Origin: Kutzneria kofuensis
GTDB taxonomy: Bacteria; Actinomycetota; Actinomycetes; Mycobacteriales; Pseudonocardiaceae
Assembly: GCF_014203355.1 (NCBI RefSeq)
Contig: NZ_JACHIR010000001.1
Span: 2,172,038 to 2,236,037, forward strand
Direction of reading: 5' to 3'
Length of the DNA: 64,000 nt
A program made the position numbers and the translations under genes. Shown piece by piece: positions 1-9,145 of this stretch (position 1 is its first letter; every line of letters begins with the position of its first letter). The notes under the pieces were generated by a model, which saw only the letters and a program-made list of their open reading frames with translations, was not told where the DNA came from and ran no database searches.

Positions 1-989
1 GACGAGCCGCCGGCCAGCACCAGCACCAGGTACAGCAGCGCGCCGACACCGAGGTAGATGCGGTACATGTTCTTGCGGCCGATGGCGTCCGAGGTGGACG
101 ACCACACGAACCGGCCGAGCATGTTGGTCAGCGACAGCAACGCGACGAAGCCGGCCGCCGGAGCGGGACTCACCTTGAAGAAGTCGACGATCATCGGCGA
201 CGCCTTCTCCAGGATGCCGATGCCGGCGGTCACGTTCAGGCACAGCACCAGCCACAGCAGCCAGAACTGCGGTGTCTTGATGGCGTTGGACGCGCTCACG
301 TTGTTGGTGGTGATCAGCTTGTGCGCGGTGGCCTGCGACGGGTCCCAGCCGGCCGGCTTCCAGCCGTCGGCCGGCACCCGGACCAGGAACACGCCCATCG
401 CCATGAAGAGCGCGTAGACGACGCCGTGCACCGCGAACGTCTCCGCGATGCCCGAGGTGGAGGTGCCGAAACCGGCCAGCATGGCGGTCGACCAGGGTGA
501 TGCGATCAACGCTCCGCCGCCGAAGCCCATGATCGCGATACCGGTGGCCATGCCCGGACGGTCCGGGAACCACTTGATCAGCGTCGACACCGGCGAGATG
601 TAGCCGATGCCCAGACCGATGCCGCCGACCAGGCCGTAGCCCACGACGACCAGCCAGAATTGTGACGTCGCCACGCCGAGCGCGGCGATCAGGAACCCGG
701 CGCCGAACGCGACGGATGCCACCGCCATCGCCCACCGCGGTCCGTTGCGTTCGACGAGCGTGCCGCCGAAGGCCGCCGACAGGCCGAGCATGACGATCGC
801 CAGCTGGAACGGCAGGCCGCTCTCCACCCCGTTCAGGTGTAGCGCCTTCTCCAACGGCGTCTTGAACACGCTCCACGCGTAGGCCTGTCCGATCGACAGG
901 TGCACGGCGAGCGCGGAGGGTGGTACGAGCCAGCGGCTCCATCCCTCCGGCGCTACCGTGCGCGAGCGATCAAGGACCCCGAGTCCCAT
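1..989 (-). CDS. Oxalate/formate-type MFS transporter (OFA family), C-terminal end outside window
   Basis: About 330 N-terminal residues of a major facilitator protein are visible; the C-terminus lies beyond base 1. Reading in from the ATG at 989, the protein begins MGLGVLDRSRTV and continues through a series of hydrophobic helices. A glycine-rich helix (GYGLVGGIGLGIGYISPVST) and the following KWFPDRPGMATGIAIMGFGG stretch are typical of the oxalate:formate antiporter group. The start is supported by a GGGAGGA ribosome site about 10 bases upstream. The gene diverges from fdhD, a formate dehydrogenase maturation factor, so formate or oxalate is a reasonable substrate guess. The family call is fairly secure; the substrate is inferred from context only. 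Confidence 0.82.
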   Translation of the reverse strand, partial: MGLGVLDRSRTVAPEGWSRWLVPPSALAVHLSIGQAYAWSVFKTPLEKALHLNGVESGLPFQLAIVMLGLSAAFGGTLVERNGPRWAMAVASVAFGAGFLIAALGVATSQFWLVVVGYGLVGGIGLGIGYISPVSTLIKWFPDRPGMATGIAIMGFGGGALIASPWSTAMLAGFGTSTSGIAETFAVHGVVYALFMAMGVFLVRVPADGWKPAGWDPSQATAHKLITTNNVSASNAIKTPQFWLLWLVLCLNVTAGIGILEKASPMIVDFFKVSPAPAAGFVALLSLTNMLGRFVWSSTSDAIGRKNMYRIYLGVGALLYLVLVLAGGS

Positions 990-1137
990 CTCCACTGTCC
1001 TCCCAGATAGTTGAGAATGGAACCTATTGGGATCGGGTGTGACTCGGCACGGCCGAGTGGCGCACGTAACGACGAACGGCACCGCTGACGCGCCGAACGG
1101 AATGTACCGAAGACTTACGAAACTGGGAGGTTCCGAA

Positions 1138-1962
1138 ATGGGAAGGGTGACGGTCCGACGGCCGGTGCTCAGGCTCTCCCACCAGGGCGAACGCCATCGT
1201 CCAGATGCACTAGCGGCCGAAGAACCACTCGAATTGCGTATTGACGGAAAAGCGGTCGCGGTGACGATGCGAACACCGGGCAACGATGTGGAACTGGCCC
1301 ACGGTTTTCTGCTCACCGAGGGCGTGATCGGTGATCGTGAAGACATCTCCGCGGCGCGCTACTGCGCCGGAACCGGTCCCGACGGACGAAACACCTACAA
1401 TGTGCTCGAAATCTCACTTTCGCCCGGAGTCGCACCGCCGGATGTGGGCGTGGAGCGCAACTTCTACACCACTTCCTCCTGCGGCGTGTGCGGCAAGGCC
1501 GCCCTGGACGCCGTCAAGTTGCGTACCCGCTACGCCCCCGCCGACGACGACTGCGCCGTCTCCGTCGAGGTGCTCACGACGCTGCCCGACAAGTTGAGGG
1601 CCGCCCAGAAGGTCTTCGACTCCACCGGCGGCCTCCACGGCGCCGGCCTGTTCACCACCGACGGCGAACTCCTCGTCGCCCGGGAGGACGTCGGCCGACA
1701 CAACGCCGTGGACAAGGTGATGGGCTGGGCGGTCCAGTCCGGCTTGGTGCCCCTCCGCGGCTGCGTGCTCATGGTTTCCGGCCGCGCCTCGTTCGAACTC
1801 GTTCAGAAGGCCGCCATGGCCGGCGTGCCCGTCCTCGCCGCCGTGTCCGCCCCGTCGTCACTGGCCGCCGAGCTCTCCGACGAACAGGGCATGACCCTCA
1901 TCGGCTTCCTCCGCGGCGACTCCATGAACGTCTACACCGGCGCCCAGCGCGTGCTCCGCTGA
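1138..1962 (+). CDS. fdhD: FdhD, sulfurtransferase for formate dehydrogenase maturation
   Basis: A 274-residue FdhD/NarQ-family protein. In the family it passes sulfur from a cysteine desulfurase to the molybdenum cofactor of formate dehydrogenase in the cytoplasm. The catalytic CGVC loop is present (C115 and C118), as are the conserved [12 protein letters not shown] segment (about 53-64) and the late [12 protein letters not shown] motif. The ATG at 1138 is preferred over upstream in-frame starts because GGGAGG lies 8 bases before it and because family similarity begins there. It diverges from an OFA-type transporter, which supports a formate-linked role. No formate dehydrogenase subunit lies in this window, so the enzyme it serves must be elsewhere. 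Confidence 0.93.
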   Translation: MGRVTVRRPVLRLSHQGERHRPDALAAEEPLELRIDGKAVAVTMRTPGNDVELAHGFLLTEGVIGDREDISAARYCAGTGPDGRNTYNVLEISLSPGVAPPDVGVERNFYTTSSCGVCGKAALDAVKLRTRYAPADDDCAVSVEVLTTLPDKLRAAQKVFDSTGGLHGAGLFTTDGELLVAREDVGRHNAVDKVMGWAVQSGLVPLRGCVLMVSGRASFELVQKAAMAGVPVLAAVSAPSSLAAELSDEQGMTLIGFLRGDSMNVYTGAQRVLR

Positions 1963-2158
1963 CAACCTCCATCCGGACGGAGACGACCACTTCGCCACAA
2001 CCGAGCAGTCCGCCGACAACGATCACTTCGCCGCCGCACAGCGCGTCGGCGGATGACCACCTCGCCGCCGACCCCTGCCTCGGCGGATGACCGCTACGCC
2101 GCCGCACACCTCCCCGGCCGTCACCGACCGCTCCGCCGACGAAAACCACTTCGCCAAC

Positions 2159-2353
2159 GGTCACCCCTCGACCGACGAAAACCGCTCCACCGGCGGTCAC
2201 CCCTCGACCGACCAAAGCCGCTCCACCGGCGGTCACCCCTCAACTCGCTCCACCGGCGGTCAACTCTCAACTGACGAAAGCCACCTCGCCGGCGGTCAAC
2301 CCTCAACCGACGAACTCCGCCCCACCGGCGGCAGCCCTTCGACCGACGAAAAC
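2159..2353 (+). repeat. 36-bp degenerate tandem array (array A)
   Basis: Units begin at 2159, 2195, 2231, 2258, 2294 and 2330. Each starts GGTCA(C/A) and contains CTC(G/A)ACCGACGAAA followed by CGCTCCACCGGC. Four are 36 bp, the third is 27 bp, and the last is partial. All length changes are multiples of three. One forward frame would read Gly-His-Pro-Ser-Thr-Asp-Glu-Asn-Arg-Ser-Thr-Gly repeats, but it has no credible start. The CGACGAA..CGCTC core resembles the 18-bp arrays elsewhere in the window. Confidence 0.85.
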
Positions 2354-2371
2354 ACCCCGTGGGCAAGTGGT

Positions 2372-2388
2372 TGTGAACTGGGTTCACA
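2372..2388. promoter_or_regulatory. 17-bp palindrome TGTGAAC-N3-GTTCACA upstream of lpdA
   Basis: Two perfect 7-base arms flank TGG, ending 77 bases before the lpdA start. The same arms with another 3-base centre occur at 24528-24544. The spacing and symmetry look like a dimeric regulator site; the regulator is unknown. Confidence 0.55.
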
Positions 2389-2465
2389 GGCAATTCGGGG
2401 TGTGTCGGGGGCGACAGCTTGAACGTCACATCGGAGGCGGGCGTGCCGCTGACTAGGGTTGGACC

Positions 2466-3866
2466 ATGAGCACACACTTCGACGTCGTGGTGGTGGGGGC
2501 CGGTCCCGGCGGGTACGTCGCGGCGATCCGGGCGGCTCAGCTCGGGCTGCGAACGGCGATCATCGAGGACCGGTACTGGGGCGGCGTCTGCCTGAACGTG
2601 GGCTGCATCCCGTCCAAGGCACTGCTGCGCAACGCCGAACTTGCGCACCTGCTGACCGGTGAGGCCGAGGCGTTCGGCATCCACGCCGAGGGCGGCATCA
2701 CCCTGGACTTCGGCGCCGCGTTCCAGCGCAGCCGCAAGGTCGCCGACGGCCGGGTCAAGGGCGTCCACTTCCTGATGAAGAAGAACAAGATCCAGCAGTT
2801 CTTCGGCTGGGGCACGTTCACCGACGCCAACACGATCCAGGTCGCGCTCACCGACGGCGGCCAGGAAACGGTCACGTTCGACAACTGCATCCTGGCGACC
2901 GGCGCGACGACCCGGTTGCTGCCCGGCACGAAGCTGTCCGAGCGGGTCGTGACGTACGAGGAGCAGATCCTCAGCGACAAGCTGCCGGGCAGCGTCATCA
3001 TCGCCGGCGCGGGCGCGATCGGCGTGGAGTTCGCGTACGTCATGCACGGCTACGGCGTCGACGTCACGATCGTCGAGTTCCTGGACCGGCCCGTCCCGCT
3101 CGAGGACGAGGAGGTCTCGGCCGAGCTGGCCAAGCGCTACCGCAAGCTCGGCATCAAGGTGCTCACCTCGACCAGGGTCGACGCTATCGACGACTCCGGC
3201 GAGAAGGTGCGGGTCACTGTCAGCAAGGACGGCCAGCAGCAGGTGCTGGAGGCCGACAAGGTGCTGCAGGCGATCGGCTTCCAGCCGCGGGTCGAGGGCT
3301 ACGGCCTGGAGAAGACCGGCGTCCGGCTGACCGAGCGCGGCGCGGTCGACATCGACGCCCGCGGGCGCACGAGCGTGCCGCACATCTTCGCCATCGGCGA
3401 CGTCACCGCGAAGCTGATGCTCGCGCACGCGGCCGAGTCGATGGGCATCGTCGCGGCCGAGACGATCGCCGGCGCGGAGACGATGGAACTCGACTACGTG
3501 ATGATTCCTCGCGCCACCTTCTGCCAGCCGCAGATCGCCAGCTTCGGCTACACCCAGAAGCAGGCCGAGGAGAAGGGCTTCGACGTCAAGGTGGCCAAGT
3601 TCCCGTTCACGGCGAACGGCAAGGCGCACGGCATCGGCGAGCCCGGCGGCTTCGTGAAGATCATCGCGGACGCTCGGTACGGCGAGCTGCTCGGCGCGCA
3701 CATGATCGGCCCGGACGTGACCGAGCTGCTGCCGGAGCTGACGCTGGCTCAGCAGTGGGACCTGACGGTCAACGAGGTCGCGCGCAACGTGCACGCGCAC
3801 CCGACGCTGAGCGAGGCCGTCAAGGAGGCCGTGCACGGCCTGGCCGGACACATGATCAACTTCTGA
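2466..3866 (+). CDS. lpdA: Dihydrolipoyl dehydrogenase (E3)
   Basis: A 466-residue class I pyridine nucleotide-disulfide oxidoreductase that reoxidises dihydrolipoamide in 2-oxoacid dehydrogenase complexes using FAD and NAD. The N-terminal Rossmann motif [13 protein letters not shown], the redox disulfide in [13 protein letters not shown] (C42/C47), the second nucleotide-binding loop [13 protein letters not shown] and the C-terminal HAHPTLSEA dimer-interface His-Glu dyad are all present. Length is normal for E3. The ATG at 2466 fits the family N-terminus. It stands alone, with the 36-bp array and a 17-bp palindrome upstream and a strong hairpin downstream shared with convergent clpX. Other E3-like reductases are possible, but the motif set fits Lpd well. 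Confidence 0.94.
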   Translation: MSTHFDVVVVGAGPGGYVAAIRAAQLGLRTAIIEDRYWGGVCLNVGCIPSKALLRNAELAHLLTGEAEAFGIHAEGGITLDFGAAFQRSRKVADGRVKGVHFLMKKNKIQQFFGWGTFTDANTIQVALTDGGQETVTFDNCILATGATTRLLPGTKLSERVVTYEEQILSDKLPGSVIIAGAGAIGVEFAYVMHGYGVDVTIVEFLDRPVPLEDEEVSAELAKRYRKLGIKVLTSTRVDAIDDSGEKVRVTVSKDGQQQVLEADKVLQAIGFQPRVEGYGLEKTGVRLTERGAVDIDARGRTSVPHIFAIGDVTAKLMLAHAAESMGIVAAETIAGAETMELDYVMIPRATFCQPQIASFGYTQKQAEEKGFDVKVAKFPFTANGKAHGIGEPGGFVKIIADARYGELLGAHMIGPDVTELLPELTLAQQWDLTVNEVARNVHAHPTLSEAVKEAVHGLAGHMINF

Positions 3867-3872
3867 CACGCG

Positions 3873-3910
3873 GAAGGCCCGCGCACCCCGGGGAGGGTGG
3901 GCGGGCCTTC
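3873..3910. terminator. Hairpin between convergent lpdA and clpX
   Basis: GAAGGCCCGC (3873-3882) pairs perfectly with GCGGGCCTTC (3901-3910), and an inner CACCC/GGGTG stem extends it. It lies just after lpdA and can serve either strand. No long U-run follows. Confidence 0.7.
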
Positions 3911-4010
3911 GCGGATGGTGTGGGTGGGCGGGCGCTCGCGGATGGTGCCTGTGAGCGGGTCCTGGCGGTTCGTGTCGAACGGACCGGTCTTCGCGGAACC
4001 GACGGTTCCG

Positions 4011-5291
<1,281 letters not shown>

Positions 5292-5501
5292 GACCGCTGA
5301 CCTCTGTCCCCTCCGGTGGACCGGCTACTGCCGGCTCACCTGGCTGTCACGATGGCCCGACCCACACCGATGGGTCGCGCACGTTCCCCACGACGGTACC
5401 CGCCCGCGATCGCGAGCGGGAGGACCAGCGGGCCCCGACCGTGTCGAACCAGGCGATTACTAGCCAGATTCGGCGTGTCGGCCGGGGTCGCGGCCCCGGT
5501 T

Positions 5502-6131
5502 TCAGCTCTGCGCGGACAGCTTCCGGTACGGCAGCACCTCGTCGACGATGCCGTAGGCCCTGGCCTCCTCGGCGGTCAGGATCTTGTCCCGGTCGATGTC
5601 CTCGGCCACCTGGTCGGGCGTCTTGTTGGTGTGCCGGGCCAGCGTGGTCTCCAGGGCGCGGCGCACCCGCTGGATCTCGTTGGCCTGGATCTCCAGGTCG
5701 GACACCTGGCCGTAGAGGCCCTCGGTGGCCGGCTGGTGGATCAGGATGCGGGAGTTCGGCAGCGCGCGGCGCTTGCCGGGGGTGCCCGCGGCCAGCAGCA
5801 CGGCGGCCGCGGAGGCGGCCTGGCCGAGGCACACCGTGACGATGTCCGGGCGCACGTACTGCATGGTGTCGTAGATCGCCATCAGCGAGGTGAACGAGCC
5901 GCCGGGCGAGTTGATGTACATGATGATGTCGCGGTCGGGGTCGACCGACTCCAGGTACAGCAGCTGCGCCATCACGTCGTTGGCGGACGCGTCGTCGATC
6001 TGCACGCCGAGGAAGATGATGCGCTCCTCGAACAGCTTGTTGTAGGGGTTGGACTCCTTGACCCCGTAGCTGGTGCGCTCGACGAACGACGGCAGCACGT
6101 AGCGGGACTGGAGTGGCTGGTACTGGCTCAC
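5502..6131 (-). CDS. clpP2: ClpP2-type protease subunit
   Basis: A 209-residue serine protease subunit of the ClpXP/ClpCP barrel. The N-terminal segment [20 protein letters not shown] and the Ser loop [14 protein letters not shown] match actinobacterial ClpP2 rather than ClpP1. Predicted catalytic residues are S107, H132 (LIHQP) and an Asp near 182 (DRDK). In mycobacteria and streptomycetes, as I recall, clpP1 sits between tig and clpP2; here tig is directly upstream with only 148 bases between, and those hold a terminator. Actinobacterial ClpP2 generally works as a hetero-complex with ClpP1, so a clpP1 elsewhere is expected. ATG at 6131. Confidence 0.95.
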   Translation of the reverse strand: MSQYQPLQSRYVLPSFVERTSYGVKESNPYNKLFEERIIFLGVQIDDASANDVMAQLLYLESVDPDRDIIMYINSPGGSFTSLMAIYDTMQYVRPDIVTVCLGQAASAAAVLLAAGTPGKRRALPNSRILIHQPATEGLYGQVSDLEIQANEIQRVRRALETTLARHTNKTPDQVAEDIDRDKILTAEEARAYGIVDEVLPYRKLSAQS

Positions 6132-6228
6132 TGATGACTCCTGGCTTCGCTTGTCGCTTGGTCGAGCTGGCGGGTCGGGGGCCGGTGTTCCGGCGGGCGG
6201 CCCGCGGCTGGCTTGCTTCCGACTTTAA

Positions 6229-6270
6229 CGAACGCGGGCGGCGCCGACGTCCCGACGCCGCCCGCGTTCG
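6229..6270 (-). terminator. Intrinsic terminator after tig
   Basis: A perfect 15-bp inverted repeat (6229-6243 with 6256-6270, arms CGAACGCGGGCGGCG and complement) has a 12-base loop. On the minus strand it is followed by TTAAAG. It lies between tig and clpP2, so clpP2 probably has its own promoter. Confidence 0.8.
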
Positions 6271-6279
6271 CTCAGGGCG

Positions 6280-7641
6280 TCACTCCTGCTCGGCCGCCTC
6301 GTCGGAGGCCTCGGCCGCGGCCGGCCCGCCGAACAGTTCTTCCAGGTCGACGGTGTTGCCGGAGGCGTCGGTCACGGTGGCCTGGCGGACCACGGAGGCC
6401 AGCGCCTTGCCGCGGCGGACGTCGGCGAAGATGGCGCCGAGCTGGCCGGCCTGCTGGGCCCGCTGGACGTACTCGTCGGGGCTGATGCCGAAGCGCTGCG
6501 CCTGGTAGACGATCCGCTCGGACAGCTCGGCGTCGTTGACCTGGACCTTCTCCGCGTCGGCGACGGCGTCGAGCACGAGCTGGGTCTTGACGGCCTGCTC
6601 GGCGGCGGTGCGCAGCTCGGCGTCGAACTCCTCGGGGGTCTGGCCCTGCTCCGTCAGCCACTCGTTGAAGCGGGCGTCGTCGTGGTCGAAGGCGTGCACC
6701 GCGTCGTGCTTGCGGGTCTCGACCTCGGCGGTGACGACGGCCTCGGGCAGCGGCACCTCGGTGACCTCGAGCAGGGCCTCCAGGACCTTGTCGCGGGCCT
6801 GCACGCCCTGCTGCATCTTGTTGACCCGGCCCAGCCGCTCGCGCAGGTCGGCCTTGAGCTCGTCGAGGGTGTCGAACTCGCTGGCGAGCTGGGCGAACTC
6901 GTCGTCGGCCTCGGGCAGCTCGCGCTTCTTGATGTTGTCGATCTTGACGGTGACCTCGGCGTCGCGGCCCTCGTACTCGCCGGCCACGAGCTTGGTGGTG
7001 AAGGTCTTGGTCTCGCCGGCGTTGGCGCCGATCAGGGCGTCGTCGATGCCCTCGACCAGCTGGCCCGAGCCGATCTCGTAGGACAGGCCGGTGGTGCGGG
7101 CCTCCTCGACCTCGGTGCCGTCGACGGTCGCCGACAGGTCGACGGTCACGAAGTCGCCGTTCTCCGCCGGCCGGTCCACGCCGGTGAGCGTGCCGAAGCG
7201 GGCGCGCAGCTCGTCGAGCTGCTTGTCGACGTCCTCGTCGCTGATCTCGATGTCGTCCACGCTGACGGCGAGCTCGCCGAAGGCGGGCACCGTGATCTCC
7301 GGCCGGATGTCGACCTCGGCCGTGAACGCCAGGTGGTCGCCGTCCTCGATCTTCGTGACCTCGATGTCGGGCCGGCCGAGCGCGCGCACCTCGCCCGCGT
7401 TGACCGCCTCCATGTACTTGGCCGGGATCGCCTCGTTGACCACCTCGTCCAGGACGGGCGCGCGGCCGATGCGCGACTCCAGCACGCGCGGCGGCACCTT
7501 GCCCTGACGGAAGCCGGGGATGCGGACCTGGCCCGCGAGCTTGCGGTAGGCGCGGTCGAAGTTCGGCTTCAGCTCGTCGAACGGCACCTCGACGTTGATC
7601 CGGACCCTGGTCGGGCTCAGCTGCTCGACGGTGCTCTTCAA
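6280..7641 (-). CDS. tig: Trigger factor, ribosome-associated chaperone
   Basis: A 453-residue trigger factor. The ribosome-binding N-terminal domain (KSTVEQLSPTRVRINVEVPF, with the GFRQGKVPP signature near residues 43-51) is followed by an FKBP-like prolyl isomerase domain and a helical C-terminal chaperone domain. The C-terminus is acidic. The start is a TTG at 7641: GAGGAG lies about 8 bases upstream and the protein then begins exactly where trigger factors begin. An ATG further upstream would add 17 residues unlike the family. It precedes clpP2 and clpX as in other actinobacteria, but is separated from them by a terminator. Confidence 0.93.
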   Translation of the reverse strand: MKSTVEQLSPTRVRINVEVPFDELKPNFDRAYRKLAGQVRIPGFRQGKVPPRVLESRIGRAPVLDEVVNEAIPAKYMEAVNAGEVRALGRPDIEVTKIEDGDHLAFTAEVDIRPEITVPAFGELAVSVDDIEISDEDVDKQLDELRARFGTLTGVDRPAENGDFVTVDLSATVDGTEVEEARTTGLSYEIGSGQLVEGIDDALIGANAGETKTFTTKLVAGEYEGRDAEVTVKIDNIKKRELPEADDEFAQLASEFDTLDELKADLRERLGRVNKMQQGVQARDKVLEALLEVTEVPLPEAVVTAEVETRKHDAVHAFDHDDARFNEWLTEQGQTPEEFDAELRTAAEQAVKTQLVLDAVADAEKVQVNDAELSERIVYQAQRFGISPDEYVQRAQQAGQLGAIFADVRRGKALASVVRQATVTDASGNTVDLEELFGGPAAAEASDEAAEQE

Positions 7642-7951
7642 CGTGGTCTCCTCGTACGAACAAATGCGTGCACAGTGCTCCCGACCGCACAACGCCCCGG
7701 GATTGGATACCCAAGTCTAGGTCGGCCAGGAAGCGCCGGACTCCCGACCCCCACGCCACCCTCCGCCGGGAAGGGGACGGCGGGCAACAGCAGCGGATGC
7801 AAGACGGCTGCGGCAGACCAGCGCCGCCGAAACGAGCACACGAGGACGAGCGTCCGTCGACGAGAGCCTGCCCACCCAAAGGCGTGCGGCGGAGCAACCC
7901 GCAGCAGAAGCAGCGGGCAAGAAACACGCAGACGCACCCCGCACGACGACA

Positions 7952-8028
7952 GGGTGTAGGCCGCAGGCCACACCCGGGGGTCCAGGGGGCGGAGCCCCCT
8001 GGCTTGGGGCCTGGGGCGAGAGCCCCAG
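7952..8028. repeat. Three consecutive GC-rich palindromes
   Basis: Hairpins are at about 7952-7975 (GGGTGT..ACACCC with an inner GGCC), 7982-8002 (CCAGGGGGC-GGA-GCCCCCTGG, perfect) and 8011-8028 (CTGGGGC-GAGA-GCCCCAG, perfect). From memory, similar GGGGGC..GCCCCC palindromes are frequent in actinomycete spacers. They may act as backup terminators or be a dispersed repeat. Confidence 0.75.
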
Positions 8029-8053
8029 AAAACACCCCCGGCGATAACAGCGA

Positions 8054-8073
8054 AGGGGGCCCGAAGGCCCCCT
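8054..8073 (-). terminator. UUCG-loop hairpin after tRNA-Pro
   Basis: Read on the minus strand, AGGGGGCC-TTCG-GGCCCCCT forms an 8-bp stem with the extra-stable cUUCGg tetraloop. It ends about 20 bases past the 3' end of tRNA-Pro. Confidence 0.7.
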
Positions 8074-8093
8074 GAGCACAGTTCACCCAATCG

Positions 8094-8167
8094 TCGGGGT
8101 GGCGGGATTTGAACCCACGGCCCCTCGCTCCCAAAGCGAGTGCGCTACCAAACTGCGCCACACCCCG
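8094..8167 (-). tRNA. tRNA-Pro (anticodon TGG)
   Basis: The minus strand folds as a 74-nt cloverleaf. The acceptor stem is CGGGGTG (8161-8167) with CACCCCG (8095-8101) and discriminator A. The anticodon loop TTTGGGA, with TGG, is flanked by CTCGC/GCGAG, and the T-arm contains GGTTCAAATCC. No CCA is encoded. It diverges from tRNA-Gly. Confidence 0.95.
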
Positions 8168-8221
8168 TTCGCGCCGTCTTGGCGATGGCGCGTGCATGAG
8201 AGTAGCGCGACCCGCTAAGCT

Positions 8222-8257
8222 CCCGCATGCACCCGGTCGATGTCGGGTGCATGCGGG
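8222..8257. repeat. 14-bp inverted repeat overlapping the tRNA-Gly 5' end
   Basis: CCCGCATGCACCCG (8222-8235) pairs perfectly with 8244-8257, leaving an 8-base loop. The right arm includes the first five bases of tRNA-Gly (8253-8257), so in a precursor this hairpin would compete with the acceptor stem. Confidence 0.8.
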
Positions 8258-8323
8258 TGTAGCTCAATGGCAGAGCCCCAGCCTTCCAAGCTGGTCATGC
8301 GGGTTCGATTCCCGTCACCCGCT
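8253..8323 (+). tRNA. tRNA-Gly (anticodon TCC)
   Basis: A 71-nt cloverleaf. The acceptor stem is GCGGGTG with CACCCGC (8316-8322) and discriminator T. The anticodon loop CTTCCAA, with TCC, lies between CCAGC and GCTGG, and the T-arm has GGTTCGATTCC. No CCA is encoded. Confidence 0.95.
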
Positions 8324-8369
8324 CTTCTTTTCTCTTCCACGCCGGCCGTCAGTGTGTCGAGCGCCACAG

Positions 8370-9098
8370 TCATCGGGTGGTGAGGACGACTGCGGTGGCG
8401 TCGTCGCGGTAGCCGTCCTCGGTTTCACGGGCGGCGGCGACGATGGTGTCGGCGAGTGTCTCGGGGTTGTCCTGGTGTTCGCGGACGAGGGCTTCGAGTT
8501 CGTCGTGGGGCACGGTGTCGAGTCCGTCGCTGACGAGGAGCAGGAGTTCGTCGGTGGGCGCGGAGGAGACGGCGACATTGGTGACGGTGGCGCTGGAGAG
8601 GGTGACGCGGACCCAGCTGTCGTGCAGGGGCGCGAGGTCGGCGACGCCGTTGCCGCGGAGGTAGGCGCCCATGGTGTGGGGGTCGGTGCGCCGGTGGAGG
8701 TGGCTGCCGTCCCAGCTGTAGGCGTGGGAGTCTCCGACCCAGGCGAGGTGGGTGGGCCGCCCGGGCACGGCGAGGGCGAGCACGATGACGCCGTCGGGCA
8801 TGTGGTGCTGGACCCCGGGGTCTTCCACGAGCGCGGCGGCGGCGAGCACGCCGGCCAGGGCTCCTTTGGTGGCGCCGATGCGCACGGCGCTCTCGGCTAA
8901 CAGCCGCATGGTTGCGGCGCCGCCGGGGTCGTTGCCGATGCCGTCGACGACGGCGGCGACGACCACCCCGGTGGATGCCTGGAAGAGCGCGGCGGCGTCC
9001 ATGTTGTGGTCACGGACGCCACGCCGGGTCGCGGTGGCCGCGCGCCGGCCGTGGGACAGATCGTGCGCTGTGCTCAACCTCAACCTCGTTTCCGTCAA
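8370..9098 (-). CDS. PP2C-family serine/threonine phosphatase
   Basis: A 242-residue metal-dependent phosphatase of the PPM/PP2C family, probably cytoplasmic as no signal or membrane segment is seen. Metal-binding motifs appear in order: an RDHNMD segment near 29-34, VVDGIGN with D52, WVGDSHAY with D123, LVSDGLD near D181, and RDDATAVVL near 221-229. It is about the minimal length for the fold and has no sensory domain. It lies about 50 bases beyond trpS, past a strong terminator, so it probably has its own promoter. The substrate cannot be told from sequence. Confidence 0.85.
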   Translation of the reverse strand: MTETRLRLSTAHDLSHGRRAATATRRGVRDHNMDAAALFQASTGVVVAAVVDGIGNDPGGAATMRLLAESAVRIGATKGALAGVLAAAALVEDPGVQHHMPDGVIVLALAVPGRPTHLAWVGDSHAYSWDGSHLHRRTDPHTMGAYLRGNGVADLAPLHDSWVRVTLSSATVTNVAVSSAPTDELLLLVSDGLDTVPHDELEALVREHQDNPETLADTIVAAARETEDGYRDDATAVVLTTR

Positions 9099-9102
9099 AA
9101 GA

Positions 9103-9138
9103 ACTGGCGGCGCACCGAATGTTCGGTGCGCCGCCAGT
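9103..9138 (-). terminator. Strong terminator after trpS
   Basis: A 17-bp perfect stem (9103-9119 with 9122-9138) has a 2-base centre and is followed on the minus strand by TCTTTT. It lies 8 bases beyond the trpS stop. Confidence 0.9.
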
Positions 9139-9145
9139 GGTCGGT

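Larger units (their letters stand above)
1963..2465. other. Repeat-bearing spacer between fdhD and lpdA
   Basis: This 503-base spacer has no convincing gene. Its middle is a 36-bp tandem array (2159-2353), and its right part holds a 17-bp palindrome (2372-2388) about 78 bases before lpdA. The left part (about 1980-2150) contains looser, related GC-rich segments with CACTTCGCC and CGCCGAC words. All reading frames across it are low-complexity without a ribosome site, so I treat it as non-coding. Confidence 0.6.
7642..8093. other. Spacer between tig and tRNA-Pro with GC hairpins
   Basis: About 450 bases without a convincing gene. The left part presumably carries the tig promoter (minus strand). 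The right part, about 7950-8073, holds four consecutive GC-rich hairpins, described separately. Frames across it are low-complexity and lack ribosome sites. Confidence 0.6.

Noticed and set aside
2087-2422. Plus-strand frame of 111 residues across the 36-bp array.
   Set aside because: No ribosome site and a composition unlike real proteins; it probably reflects the repeat's three-base-multiple period.
2121-3869. Very long minus-strand open frames antisense to lpdA and many other genes.
   Set aside because: Typical third-position GC artefacts of high-GC DNA; the opposite strand carries clear protein families.
8444-9098. Insertion sequence or integrase near the tRNA genes.
   Set aside because: No integrase, transposase or direct repeat of a tRNA 3' end is visible; the neighbouring gene is a PP2C phosphatase.
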